Source of the DNA: Pseudomonas sp. dw_358
GTDB lineage: Bacteria > Pseudomonadota > Gammaproteobacteria > Pseudomonadales > Pseudomonadaceae
NCBI RefSeq assembly: GCF_018449655.1
Contig: NZ_JAAVUX010000023.1
Location: 20,928-84,927, forward strand
Length of the DNA: 64,000 nucleotides
Reading direction: 5' to 3'
The notes under the pieces are model-generated. The model was not told where the DNA came from. It saw only the letters and a program-made list of their open reading frames with translations, and did no database searches. Each line of letters opens with the position of its first letter. The first letter of the stretch is position 1. Below are positions 37,218 through 45,839 of this stretch, one piece after another. The position numbers were made by a program, and so were the translations under genes.

Positions 37218-37235
37218 AATGTCATCGTTAACATT
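37218..37235. promoter_or_regulatory. Candidate LacI-type operator AATGTCATCGTTAACATT
   Basis: An imperfect palindrome with central CG, as LacI-family operators have; five of seven positions of the TGT…ACA core are symmetric. It lies 35 bases before the binding-protein start, in the region shared with the divergent kinase. The LacI gene at 29136 is the likely partner. Confidence 0.5.
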
Positions 37236-37429
37236 CTGGAAATTAGCAGAGAAATGCGGGGTAAGCAAGGGATTCGTGGGGGACTGGAAGGGGTGGTCGA
37301 CAGGAGGTGCGGATGGGGTGGCAGGTGCTGGTCTGGGCACCTCTGCAAGACCCGCACATTGGACATCGCCCCCCTCACCCACCACACTCCTCTTATCCCC
37401 ATAACAAATAACCGGGACCGGACACCACC

Positions 37430-39133
37430 ATGAAAAAACTCATCAACGACGCCCTGACCGTCGTCGACGACATGCTCGAAGGCGTAGCCCTCGCCAACCG
37501 TGACCTGATCTTGCTGCAAGGTGAAAATATCGTCGCGCGGCGCGACTTCGCTGCCTTGGGCGCGGCTGGCAAGGTCGTGCTGATTTCCGGTGGCGGTGCC
37601 GGCCACGAGCCGGCCCACGCCGGTTACGTCGGCCAGGGCCTGCTGACGGCGGCGGTGGTCGGCGCCGTGTTCACGTCGCCCAGTGTGGATGCGGTGCTCA
37701 GCGCCATCATGACCCTGACCGGCCCCGCAGGGGTGCTGCTGATCGTCAAGAACTACACCGGCGACCGGCTTAATTTTGGCCTGGCCGCCGAGTTGGCCCG
37801 CAGTGCCGGTGTCGCCGTGGAAATGATCGTGGTGGGCGATGACGTGGCCCTCGACGACAACGGCACCGTGGGCCGTCGCGGCATTGCCGGTACGGTGCTG
37901 GTGCACAAGGTCGCGGGGGCGGCCGCCGAAGCCGGGCTGCCATTGGCCGAGGTCAAGGCTGCCGCCGAACGAGCGGCCACCGGCCTGTTCAGCATGGGCC
38001 TGGGACTGAGCGCGTGCACCGTGCCAGCGGCGGGTACGCCAGGGTTCACCTTGGGCGACAACGAGGTCGAATACGGCCTGGGCATCCACGGTGAAAACGG
38101 CGTGCGCCGAGGGCCGGTGGAGCCTGCCGACAACATGGTTCATGTGCTGCTGGAGCGGATCTTCAGCCAGGGTCAACTGCTGCCCGGCGAGCGTGTCGTG
38201 GCCATGATCAACAACCTCGGGGGCACGGCGGTGCAGGAGCTGGACATCGTCGCCCGCCATGTCCTGGCCGGCTGCGTGACCCATGGGCTCAAAGTCGAAG
38301 CGGTGCTGGTAGGCACGTTTCTCACCGCGCTGGAGATGGCCGGCTGCTCGGTGACCCTGCTGCGGGTAGACGATGCGACCCTGGCCCGGCTGCGGGCACC
38401 CACCTGCGCAACGGCCTGGCACCCCTTGCAATCCCCGGCCACCGACCTGAGTCGGCAACCCTGCGCCGCCCTGCCCGTCAGTGCCGGACCGAGCGGCGCC
38501 AGCTGGCGCAAGGCCGCCACCTTCAAGGCGGCGCTGGTGGCGGTCTGCGCCATCCTCAAGGAACACGAAAGCCACCTCACCGAACTGGACTCGGTCGTGG
38601 GCGACGGCGACCTTGGCACCAGTCTGGCGCGGGGCGCAGTGGCCATCGAACGGGCGCTGGACACGTTGGACTGTGATCACCCGGCGTTGGCCCTGCAGCA
38701 GATTTCTGCTGTGCTGCGTCGCTCGCTGGGGGGGACCTCCGGGCCGTTGTATGCGATTTTCACCTTCAGCGCCGGCGCTTCACTGGCCGGGGCCGAAGTC
38801 ACCCAACTGGCGTCCTGGAGCCGAGCCTTTCAGGCGGGCTGCGAAGGGGTGATGAAGCTGGGGGGCGCCAAGGCCGGCGAGCGCACCATGCTCGATGCCT
38901 TGCTGCCGGCGGCCCACGCCCTGCGCAACCGCGAGAAAGGCGCCGGTGCCGGCGAATGCGCGCTGCTGGCCGCCAGCGCCGCTTTGCAGGGCGCCGCGCA
39001 AACCAAGCAGATGTTGCCGCGCAAGGGCCGTTCGTCCTATCTGGGCGAACGGGCGCTGGGGCACGTGGACCCTGGAGCATTTGCTGTGGGGCTGTGGATG
39101 ATGACCGTGGCCAACGCGCTGAATCGGTTCTGA
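37430..39133 (+). CDS. DhaK-DhaL fusion kinase (dihydroxyacetone/erythrulose kinase family)
   Basis: A 567-aa ATP-dependent ketose kinase. Residues 1-330 are DhaK-like, with ISGGGAGHEPAHAGYVGQG and the covalent-substrate His in GLGIHGENG. After a linker (about residues 335-360) the DhaL ATP-binding domain follows: DSVVGDGDLGTSLARG and GGTSGPLYAI, then GAKAGERTMLDALLPA. Related kinases phosphorylate dihydroxyacetone or D-/L-erythrulose; the tetritol-type dehydrogenase in the divergent operon makes erythrulose plausible. It is divergent from the binding-protein gene (246 bases). Confidence 0.85.
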   Translation: MKKLINDALTVVDDMLEGVALANRDLILLQGENIVARRDFAALGAAGKVVLISGGGAGHEPAHAGYVGQGLLTAAVVGAVFTSPSVDAVLSAIMTLTGPAGVLLIVKNYTGDRLNFGLAAELARSAGVAVEMIVVGDDVALDDNGTVGRRGIAGTVLVHKVAGAAAEAGLPLAEVKAAAERAATGLFSMGLGLSACTVPAAGTPGFTLGDNEVEYGLGIHGENGVRRGPVEPADNMVHVLLERIFSQGQLLPGERVVAMINNLGGTAVQELDIVARHVLAGCVTHGLKVEAVLVGTFLTALEMAGCSVTLLRVDDATLARLRAPTCATAWHPLQSPATDLSRQPCAALPVSAGPSGASWRKAATFKAALVAVCAILKEHESHLTELDSVVGDGDLGTSLARGAVAIERALDTLDCDHPALALQQISAVLRRSLGGTSGPLYAIFTFSAGASLAGAEVTQLASWSRAFQAGCEGVMKLGGAKAGERTMLDALLPAAHALRNREKGAGAGECALLAASAALQGAAQTKQMLPRKGRSSYLGERALGHVDPGAFAVGLWMMTVANALNRF

Positions 39134-39153
39134 TGGGCGGCGGGCAGAAACGA

Positions 39154-39190
39154 CATCGCCGGTGTTGCCCTGAGGCAAACACCGGCGATG
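39154..39190 (-). terminator. Hairpin terminator downstream of tRNA-Gln and kinase
   Basis: CATCGCCGGTGTT pairs with AACACCGGCGATG over 13 bp plus three more pairs. On the minus strand it follows the tRNA 3' end by 8 bases and precedes a TCGTTTC stretch. It also faces the end of the kinase on the plus strand. Confidence 0.7.
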
Positions 39191-39198
39191 AAAGAAGA

Positions 39199-39273
39199 TG
39201 GCAGGGGCGGCTGGATTCGAACCAACGCATGGCAGGATCAAAACCTGCTGCCTTACCGCTTGGCGACGCCCCT
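39199..39273 (-). tRNA. tRNA-Gln (UUG anticodon)
   Basis: The 75-nt minus-strand sequence folds as a tRNA. Acceptor AGGGGCG pairs with CGCCCCT, followed by G and encoded CCA. The anticodon stem CAGG/CCTG encloses loop TTTTGAT with anticodon TTG (Gln). The T arm contains GGTTCGAATCC. No genomic-island integrase lies beside it. Confidence 0.93.
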
Positions 39274-39404
39274 GGAGCGACTGCTGCGAATGCGTTGTGA
39301 AGCGCTTTGCAACAATGAGCGGGAATTTACCAGCTTTCCTCGCGGGCGGGAAGCGCCAAGGCAAAAAAAACTTCCTAAAACAGCCACTTACTTTCCAGCA
39401 CCGT

Positions 39405-40280
39405 TCACGCGTGGGCGGCTTGCTCGTTCGACGAGGTCACTACGCTGCCGGCACAGGCCAGAACGATACCGGCAATGGCCACCCATTGCGCCATGCCCAG
39501 ACGCTCGCCCAGCACACCCAGGCCGATCAGCGCCGCCACCGCCGGCTGGGCGCTGCTCAACAAGCCGAACACCTTGGGCGGCGCATTGCGCAAGGCGACC
39601 ATGTCCAGGCTATTGGGCACCACGCTGGACAACAGCGCGATGCACAGGCCTGCCAGCAAAACGCTCGGCTGCAACAGCAAGGCCCCGCTCTGTGCCAGCC
39701 CCATGGGCAAGGCAATGATCCCGGCCACCAGCATGCCCCAGGTCACCGCGCTGCTGGCCGCATCCTTCACGCGGTTGCCGAACACGATGTACAACGCCCA
39801 GCAACTGGCGGCGCCGAAGCCGAAGAGAATGCCCACCCGGTCCAGTACGGCGCCACCGGCCTCGCTGGGCAGCAGCAGCGACAGCGAGCCGATGGCCAGC
39901 GCCAGCCAGAGAATGTCGAAGCCCCTGCGCGAGGCGAGCATCGACACGGCCAGCGGGCCGGAGATCTCGATGGCCGACGCGACCCCCAGCGGCAAGCGCT
40001 GAAACGCTTGATACAGGCACAGGTTCATTCCGGCCAGCATCACGCCGTAGATCAGCACGTTGCGCCACTGCAATGCGTCCAGCCGTACTCGCCACGGCCG
40101 CACGACGGCCAGCAGCACTAACGCCGCCAGACCGATGCGCAAGCTGGCCACGCCACTGGTACCGACCATCGGGAACAAGGTCTTGGCAAGCGCCGCGCCG
40201 GCATTGGCAGAGAACTGAGCCGCGAGGACGGCGCTGCAGGCCGCCCACGGCGAAAGGGTCGTGGTTTTGGTCGTATTCAT
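39405..40280 (-). CDS. rhtA: EamA/RhtA-type amino-acid or metabolite exporter
   Basis: A 291-aa DMT-superfamily exporter with about ten hydrophobic helices and two EamA repeats. Segments such as QFSANAGAALAKTLFPMVGTSGVASLRIGLAALVLL, GMNLCLYQAFQRLPLGVASAIEISGPLAVS and LFGFGAASCWALYIVFGNRV match RhtA threonine/homoserine exporters. It lies 35 bases after the GlxA-like regulator and is probably co-transcribed with it and the isochorismatase. Confidence 0.85.
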   Translation of the reverse strand: MNTTKTTTLSPWAACSAVLAAQFSANAGAALAKTLFPMVGTSGVASLRIGLAALVLLAVVRPWRVRLDALQWRNVLIYGVMLAGMNLCLYQAFQRLPLGVASAIEISGPLAVSMLASRRGFDILWLALAIGSLSLLLPSEAGGAVLDRVGILFGFGAASCWALYIVFGNRVKDAASSAVTWGMLVAGIIALPMGLAQSGALLLQPSVLLAGLCIALLSSVVPNSLDMVALRNAPPKVFGLLSSAQPAVAALIGLGVLGERLGMAQWVAIAGIVLACAGSVVTSSNEQAAHA

Positions 40281-40315
40281 GGCGGCCGAGCATACCGGCC
40301 CGACGGTGACTCTCG

Positions 40316-41293
40316 CTAGTGGGCGAGACGCGATTCAGAGGGCGTACCCTCCTCGAATTTGCTCCAGATTCGCCGCAGGTGCCGCGCCGAACCAAACCCG
40401 GCGCGCTGAGCCACAGCCTCCATGTCCAGGCCCGATTGCTCGAGCAGCTCCCGGGCCAGGGTGACCCGTAGCCGATGCAGATAATCCAGCGGGGCAGCTC
40501 CGACATGCTCATGAAACAGACGGCCCAGATGGCGGCTGCTGGTGCAGGCAATATCGGCCATGCGCTCCACGCTCCAATCGTCGCTCGGGTCGGCCACGAT
40601 GGCGTCCTGCACGCGGTGCACGCCGGGGTGCAGGTGATTGCGGCCGCTGATCCAGGGCGACAGTTGCGGGTCGCAGCCGCTGCGGCGCCTGTACACCACC
40701 ATCTCCCGCGCCACGGTGCAGGCCAGCCTCGGCCCGGCCAGCTCGGCGAGCAGGTGCAAGGTCAGATCGATGCCGGCCGTGATCCCGGCGCTGGTGCTGA
40801 TGCGGCCATCGGTGACATACAGACGGTTTTCCACGACCCGCGCCTTGGGCGCCAGCGATTGCAGCGTCGCGCACAGGGCGTGATGAGTGGTGCATTGCCG
40901 CCCGTCCAGCAAACCCGCGCGCGCGGCGCTCAAGGCACCGGCGCAGACGCACAACACTTGCTCGCGGCTGGGCGCAACCACCCGGCGCAACCAGTCCACC
41001 AGCGTCGCACTGGCGGTGTCGAGGCCGTGTTGCTCGGCGGCTGTGACCTGCGAGGTGGATCCCACCAGCACCACCAACGTGCCTGCGGCCACCTGCTCGG
41101 GCAAGGGTGCCAGGCCGTTCAGCGGCAGGCCGATGGAGCTCTGAATGTCAGCGACCGGGCCGGCATACTGCAAGTCGAAACCGATCCCCCCCTCGCCCCC
41201 CACTTGATTCGCCAGGCGCAAGGCTTCGGCCGGCCCGGCCAGGTCCAGCATCAGCACGTGGGGCAACAAGACGAACAACACAGGGACACGCAT
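40316..41293 (-). CDS. GlxA-like regulator: DJ-1/PfpI domain plus AraC-type HTH
   Basis: A 325-aa AraC-family regulator. Residues 1-170 are a DJ-1/PfpI-type domain (VLFVLLPHVLMLDLAGPAEALRLAN; nucleophile-elbow-like CVCAGALSAARAGLLDG). Residues about 230-325 are two HTHs (SVERMADIACTSSRHLGRLFHEHVGAAPLDYLHRLRVTLARELLEQ … AVAQRAGFGSARHLRRIWSK). It is 4 bases after the isochorismatase gene. It probably controls that gene and the exporter; the ligand is unknown. Confidence 0.9.
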   Translation of the reverse strand: MRVPVLFVLLPHVLMLDLAGPAEALRLANQVGGEGGIGFDLQYAGPVADIQSSIGLPLNGLAPLPEQVAAGTLVVLVGSTSQVTAAEQHGLDTASATLVDWLRRVVAPSREQVLCVCAGALSAARAGLLDGRQCTTHHALCATLQSLAPKARVVENRLYVTDGRISTSAGITAGIDLTLHLLAELAGPRLACTVAREMVVYRRRSGCDPQLSPWISGRNHLHPGVHRVQDAIVADPSDDWSVERMADIACTSSRHLGRLFHEHVGAAPLDYLHRLRVTLARELLEQSGLDMEAVAQRAGFGSARHLRRIWSKFEEGTPSESRLAH

Positions 41294-41297
41294 GAAC

Positions 41298-41843
41298 TCA
41301 GCTCTCCAAGGCTTGGGCGACGGTAAGGATGCGGGCGAAACGCCCTTCGAGCACCAGTTCGGTACGCTCGCGAATCTGCGCAGGGCCGTAGGTGCGGCCG
41401 CTGCGGGCGTGGGTCATGGCAAAGGTCAGGGTCGCTTCGCTGACGAAGTCCACTGCAAAGCCGCTGTCCGAGGCGTGGCGGGTGGTGGTCTCGCAACACT
41501 GCTCGGTGCGGATACCGCTGACGATCAGCCGCCGGATCCCGCGCCCGGTCAGCCACGGCGCCAGCGGCGTACCGGCCAAGGCACTGTGATAGCGCTTGTG
41601 AAAGGTCACGGTGGGCTTGATGGCCAAGTCCTCAAGGGCCCGCACCTGCCCCGACGCCAGGGAGAAATGACCACTGTCCTCGACATGAAATACCTGCACT
41701 ACCGGGATCCTCAAGGCCACGCAGCCGTCGATCAATGCCTGCTGCTGGACGAGATAGGCCGCCAGGTCATTTTCGGACCAGTACGGAGAATGGCGAAAGG
41801 ACTCTTGTACGTCGATCACGAGCAACGCGGTAGAAATTGACAT
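41298..41843 (-). CDS. Isochorismatase-family cysteine hydrolase
   Basis: A 181-aa isochorismatase-like hydrolase. The catalytic Asp is in LLVIDVQESF near the N-terminus, the Lys in TFHKRYHSA and the nucleophile Cys in RTEQCCETTTRHASD. Related enzymes act on nicotinamide, ureido-acids or isochorismate. The ATG at 41843 is used because upstream in-frame codons lie in repeat-rich DNA. First gene of an operon with a GlxA-like regulator and an RhtA-type exporter. Confidence 0.88.
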   Translation of the reverse strand: MSISTALLVIDVQESFRHSPYWSENDLAAYLVQQQALIDGCVALRIPVVQVFHVEDSGHFSLASGQVRALEDLAIKPTVTFHKRYHSALAGTPLAPWLTGRGIRRLIVSGIRTEQCCETTTRHASDSGFAVDFVSEATLTFAMTHARSGRTYGPAQIRERTELVLEGRFARILTVAQALES

Positions 41844-42059
41844 GCTATTTCCGTGGCCTTGAGCAAACTGAATGAGGAAGCCATCGTAGGCGCCATGCAA
41901 GGCTGGAAACAGGCCAGAGCCGGACCGATACAGGACAGAAACGGACTTTTACGGAGGTGGCTGAACTGACGCTGTCGCGACCCAGGAGAGGTGATGGCCC
42001 TTGGCAAGCTGGCAGGGTGCAGACGCAGTGTACAAATAGTAACCAATCGTCGCTCAACC

Positions 42060-42138
42060 AGTCCCGCCGTGGCCTGCAGACAGCTGTGCGCAGGTTATCC
42101 ACAAGCGGATGCACAGCAGATGTGGGCAAAAAATCGTT
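42060..42138. repeat. Direct repeat copy 1 containing DnaA-box-like TTATCCACA
   Basis: An imperfect direct repeat of the copy at 42287-42364. Shared elements in order: CTGCAG, TGTGCGCAG (GTACGCAG in copy 2), TTATCCACA (42095-42103), GCGGAT, CACAG, TGTGGGCAAAAA. The stretch 41844-42402 holds no convincing gene; short frames there are translations of the repeats. Confidence 0.7.
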
Positions 42139-42286
42139 TTTGGCCAAAGGGTTATACCGATCGATCTTGACCGCCCTCGGCAGCGCCTTGATACCCGGCA
42201 CCCGATCGGTTGTCCAACACACTGCGCAGTTCGCCGTCATGAAGCCGTTGACCTGAACAAAAAACAACCACCCTGTTCCCACCCAG

Positions 42287-42364
42287 GCCTGCCAAGGCTT
42301 GCAGCCAGATGTACGCAGCTTATCCACAGGCGGATACACAGTGATTGTGGGCAAAAATCCGTTT
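42287..42364. repeat. Direct repeat copy 2 containing DnaA-box-like TTATCCACA
   Basis: The second copy carries TTATCCACA at 42320-42328 and TTGTGGGCAAAAATCCGTTT downstream. Spacing between copies is about 225 bases and both have the same orientation. Confidence 0.7.
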
Positions 42365-42402
42365 GCAGACAGCCGCTTGCAGCACCTGAAGGCCGATCGG
42401 CC

Positions 42403-43308
42403 TCACAATGCCCACTGCGCTGCCAGGGTCGCTGCATCCCCCGCAAAGTGATTGCAGTCCAGCCGCTTTTTGGCATCCCCCAGGATCCCCGCCACGGCAC
42501 GACAGCCCGGCGGCCCGACGTCGCCATCGGTGTATTGCCAGAGCCAGAAGCTCTCCCAACTGCGTTGCACCGTCGGATGCGAACCGTATTGGGCCAGCCA
42601 CAGGCGGTGTTGAGCGAAGAACGCATTGCTGGTCGAGCCGAGGTAACCCTTCAAGGTGCTGCCGCTGTAAATGACCGGACGACGCCCCAGTCGGTTGAAG
42701 ATCTCTTCACAGAAGCGCTGGGCGATGTCCAGGGTCATCTGGTTGCCTGGCGTGGCTTCGAAATCCAGGGCAACCAAGGTGTGGGCATCCGGCTCGGCAT
42801 AGCGCAGGAAGTTGTCCACCTGGGTGATGGGGTCAGCGGCCGTTCCCCAGTGATAGGCGCCCCACAGCAAGCCGGCATCGAGGGCCTGCTGGCGGCGTTC
42901 GGCGTACTGATCATCCTGCCCGTGCTGACCGGTGGTGGCTTTGTGAATGACGCCGACCAGGCCCGCCGCCTTGGCCTGGGCAAAGCTGCCGACGCCGTCG
43001 TTATGGTTCATGTCGATGACCAATGGCACGTCCGCGAGGCGGGCCTGGGGGCCTGAAGGCACAGCGGGTGTCGAGCCGTTCAGCGCACCGCACCCGCCAG
43101 CCCAGACAAAGCTGTTGCCAGCCAGACGGTACCAGTGGGCATTGCCCTGCACGTTGTCGCCCACGACCACGCCGAGCACCTGAACCGTGACGCCCGCCTC
43201 CAGTTTTCGCAGAACCGGCGCCGTGGTGGCCGGGGTGTTCTGCCTCACGTTGACTCGCACTGTGGTCTGCACGGTGCCCGACAGTGCCAATTCGACCGTA
43301 TCGCTCAT
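42403..43308 (-). CDS. GH25-family lysozyme (endolysin) with N-terminal SH3-like domain
   Basis: A 301-aa muramidase. Residues about 1-75 are an SH3b-like cell-wall domain (TTVRVNVRQNTPATTAPVLRKLEAG … WYRLAGNSFVW). The GH25 barrel follows with PLVIDMNHNDG, the catalytic pair in ALDFEATPG, GRRPVIYSG and WLWQYTDGDVG. No signal peptide is present, so export needs a holin; a holin-like gene lies directly upstream. The ATG at 43308 is my choice; 43326 with GAGG upstream is an alternative. Confidence 0.85.
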   Translation of the reverse strand: MSDTVELALSGTVQTTVRVNVRQNTPATTAPVLRKLEAGVTVQVLGVVVGDNVQGNAHWYRLAGNSFVWAGGCGALNGSTPAVPSGPQARLADVPLVIDMNHNDGVGSFAQAKAAGLVGVIHKATTGQHGQDDQYAERRQQALDAGLLWGAYHWGTAADPITQVDNFLRYAEPDAHTLVALDFEATPGNQMTLDIAQRFCEEIFNRLGRRPVIYSGSTLKGYLGSTSNAFFAQHRLWLAQYGSHPTVQRSWESFWLWQYTDGDVGPPGCRAVAGILGDAKKRLDCNHFAGDAATLAAQWAL

Positions 43309-43332
43309 GCCCCACCCCCGCGCCATGGCGCC

Positions 43333-43998
43333 TCAACCCACCGCATCGTCCTGCACACCTGCCGCCACTGCGGGCGTCTTGCCTTGTTGGCCACCGAGCG
43401 CCTGAAGGGCCTGGGCGATCTGATCGCCTTTGTCTTTGGACCCCTGGCTGCTGCCCCAATAGAAGCTCACGATGTTGGACGACAGTCCGGTGAGAAATCC
43501 CACCACCGTGCCGACCAGGCCAAACCCGGCCGTCGCCAGACCGGCGTTCGCGGCGGTGATCCCGTTCCAGACCACATAGGTGGAGACGCCAATCACCAAC
43601 AGCACGGACAACAGACTCAAGGTGACCAGGCGCATGCCATTGGTAAACACCTTGGCCGCCATGCCGCTGTCACGTTGGAAGGCACCGGCGCGGGTGCGGT
43701 CTTGCAGCTCCAGCTCGGCAAAACGCATGCCGGCGCTGGCTTCGTACTTTTGCAGATCGGCTTCGGCGGCGCGCAACTTGAGCAGAAAGTCAGGTGCCTG
43801 CGCCTGGGTTTCGACCGTCTTTATCAACTGTTCGGGGGACAGCACCGGAGCGGGAGCCGCAGCAGGCAGCCGGGGTGCCAGCGATGTCGAGGCCACGGCG
43901 GCAGCGATGACATTGAAGGGAGAAGGCAAGCCGAGTGCCATCAGCAACGTGGGCGCTGCGGCGCGCAGAAGGTTGACCACCACCGAAGATAACGCCAT
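43333..43998 (-). CDS. Holin-like membrane protein (3TM GTA-holin type)
   Basis: A 221-aa protein with an N-terminal hydrophobic stretch, a charged middle (LLKLRAAEADLQKYEASAGMRFAELELQDRTR) and two C-terminal membrane helices (LVTLSLLSVLLVIGVSTYVVW; AGLATAGFGLVGTVVGFLTGL) followed by NIVSFYWGSSQGSKDKGDQI. That ending is characteristic of phage and gene-transfer-agent holins of the three-helix type. ATG 43998 has GGGAG upstream. It is followed closely by the GH25 endolysin, forming a lysis pair. No other phage genes are nearby. Confidence 0.7.
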   Translation of the reverse strand: MALSSVVVNLLRAAAPTLLMALGLPSPFNVIAAAVASTSLAPRLPAAAPAPVLSPEQLIKTVETQAQAPDFLLKLRAAEADLQKYEASAGMRFAELELQDRTRAGAFQRDSGMAAKVFTNGMRLVTLSLLSVLLVIGVSTYVVWNGITAANAGLATAGFGLVGTVVGFLTGLSSNIVSFYWGSSQGSKDKGDQIAQALQALGGQQGKTPAVAAGVQDDAVG

Positions 43999-44281
43999 GT
44001 GAGACTCCCCGAGCCAAGAGCACCCCTGCACAGGAATCCACGAAGTCATCGTCCTGACAGCCGAAAAACTGTATGGAAAGTAGATACGGTTCCTCAACCG
44101 GTCAAGGCACGCCGATCAGCCATTTCGCACTATCCAGGCAATCAGCCGAGCATAACGAGACCTGACCACTTCGCGCGCAACTGCTGGCGATCGAACGTCT
44201 GGCCAGCCTTGACGAACAACCACTGTGAGCCTGGAGAACACCCAACGCGCCTGGCGCGTCAGCAGCCAGGCCAGGTCGAGC

Positions 44282-45487
44282 TCATGAGCCCTGCGGTCCT
44301 GAAAGATCGCGGGCATACTCGATCAACGGGTGCTCCCCCACCAACTGGTCCAACCGCTGACACCCCAGCAGAATCATCGCCCGCTTGAGCTCGTCGCCGA
44401 GGATCTGCAAAGCCTTCTGCGCCCCCGCCTCCCCGCCCACCGCCACGCCGAACAAGGTCGGCCGGCCCACCAGCACGCCGTCGGCGCCCAAGGCCATCGC
44501 CCTGACGATGTCGGAACCACGGCGCACACCGCTGTCCAGCAGGATCTGCACCTTGCCCTTGGCCACGGCGCTGATGGCTGGCAGCGCGGCGATGGCCGAG
44601 GGGCTGCCGTCCAGTTGACGGCCGCCGTGGTTGGTCACGACGATACCGTCCACCCCCAGGGCAACGGCCCGCTCGGCATCGCCGGGGTGCAGCACGCCCT
44701 TGAGAATCAACTGGCCGGTCCAGCGATCGCGCAGGCGCGCCAGGCTCTCCCAGTTCAAACCGGTGTCCATCTGGTTGCCGATGAAATGCTGGGCGCCGGC
44801 GGCGTTGCGCGCCTCCTTGGGCAGGTACGGGTCCAGGTTACCCAGGCTCGGCATGCCGTGAGGCCAGAGGGTGCCGGCCATCCAGCGCGGGTGGCCGAGC
44901 ACGTCGATTTTGTTGGCCAGGGTGAGCTTTTGCGGACGCTGAAAGTTGCGCCGATCCCATTCGCGGTTGCCCAGCACGGTGGCGTCGCTGGTCAGCAGCA
45001 AGGTGGACACCTGCAAGCGCTCGGCACGTTTGAGCAGGTCTTCCTGCACGGCTGGATCCTTGAGGCAATAGAGCTGGAACCACAGGTTCAGGCCCGGCAC
45101 CTGCTCCACCAACTGCTCCATGGAAGCGCAGGACACCGTGCTCAGGCAAAGCGGAATACCCTTGGCCGTGGCCGCCCGGGCCAGCAACACATCCGCATCG
45201 CGACGCAACATGCCGTTGTACCCAGTGGGCGCGATAACAATGGGCAAGGCCGCCGGGCGGTGGCTCAACGACGTGCTCAGATCAGGGTCCTGCACGCCCT
45301 GCAAAGTACGCGGGCACAGCCCCAGACGGTCGAAGTCACGGCGGTTGGCGGTGAGGGTGATTTCTTCTTCGGCGCCACCGGCCAGGTATTCCCAGACAAA
45401 GTGCGGCAGATAACGCTGCGCCAGGCTAGCGAGTTCCGGGATGCTCTGCACGCGCGAGAGATCACGACCGGTGTGGTAGCGACGCAT
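44282..45487 (-). CDS. FMN-dependent 2-hydroxy-acid oxidase/dehydrogenase
   Basis: A 401-aa LldD/glycolate-oxidase-family flavoenzyme that oxidises 2-hydroxy acids to 2-keto acids. Motifs: YLAGGAEEEITLTANRRDFDRL, APTGYNGMLRRDADVLLARAA, WFQLYCLKD, LILKGVLHPGDAERAV, VTNHGGRQLDGSPSAI with the catalytic His, and VQILLDSGVRRGSDIVRAMALGADGVLVGRP. The ATG at 45487 is preceded by GAGGA. It is divergent from the HisD-like cluster, and a HutC-type operator lies 28 bases upstream of its start, implying shared control. Confidence 0.9.
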   Translation of the reverse strand: MRRYHTGRDLSRVQSIPELASLAQRYLPHFVWEYLAGGAEEEITLTANRRDFDRLGLCPRTLQGVQDPDLSTSLSHRPAALPIVIAPTGYNGMLRRDADVLLARAATAKGIPLCLSTVSCASMEQLVEQVPGLNLWFQLYCLKDPAVQEDLLKRAERLQVSTLLLTSDATVLGNREWDRRNFQRPQKLTLANKIDVLGHPRWMAGTLWPHGMPSLGNLDPYLPKEARNAAGAQHFIGNQMDTGLNWESLARLRDRWTGQLILKGVLHPGDAERAVALGVDGIVVTNHGGRQLDGSPSAIAALPAISAVAKGKVQILLDSGVRRGSDIVRAMALGADGVLVGRPTLFGVAVGGEAGAQKALQILGDELKRAMILLGCQRLDQLVGEHPLIEYARDLSGPQGS

Positions 45488-45514
45488 AAAGGGTGAATCC
45501 TCAAGATTGGCTGA

Positions 45515-45528
45515 CCTGTATAGACAGG
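45515..45528. promoter_or_regulatory. HutC-type (GntR) operator CCTGTATAGACAGG
   Basis: Contains GTATAGAC, matching the HutC-subfamily pattern GT-N-TA-N-AC within an outer palindrome CCTGT/ACAGG. It lies 28 bases before the 2-hydroxy-acid oxidase start. Its near copy is at 45733-45745. The regulator is not encoded in this window. Confidence 0.7.
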
Positions 45529-45732
45529 CCAAGCAATATGCAGACCAGTCGGCGCAAAGGCCCTGCCGACGAGATAAGCCACGATGACGAGCCTCGGCGA
45601 GTGTTCCTCAAAGGGGCAACTTTCCTGCAACCTGCCCCGTTCTAGCTCACATCCTCGCCGCCGAAGTAAGTGTTATGCCACCTAATCCCTTGCGGGCTGC
45701 GGGTCTGCCCGAATAGGCACGCTCCATGCTTA

Positions 45733-45745
45733 CCTGTATAGACAG
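45733..45745. promoter_or_regulatory. Second HutC-type operator CCTGTATAGACAG
   Basis: Identical to the first site over 13 bases. It lies 94 bases before the binding-protein gene, so both divergent units likely answer to the same GntR/HutC regulator. Confidence 0.7.
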
Positions 45746-45839
45746 CTCAACCTGATTTTCCGCCGTGGCGCCTCCCGCAGTGTTGAAAGAGATGCCACTC
45801 AAAAGCAACCGCCTTCTTAAACCATGAGCGAGACCGGAC

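Noticed and set aside
36242..38680. 812-aa extension upstream of the RbsB-type binding protein
   Set aside because: The extension crosses the divergent DhaK gene and a promoter; the signal peptide starts at 37183.
41845..42354. 169-aa minus-strand frame in the repeat region
   Set aside because: It is merely the translation of the two direct repeats, with no domain or RBS.
42060..42364. TTATCCACA boxes as a replication origin
   Set aside because: No dnaA, dnaN or gidA neighbours and only two boxes; not oriC-like.
42403..43998. Prophage call for the lysis pair
   Set aside because: No capsid, tail, integrase or attachment repeats around it.
44245..44259. Short ACGCGC/GCGCGT hairpin downstream of the hydroxy-acid oxidase
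   Set aside because: Only a 6-bp stem with a 3-base loop and no T-run; not called a terminator.
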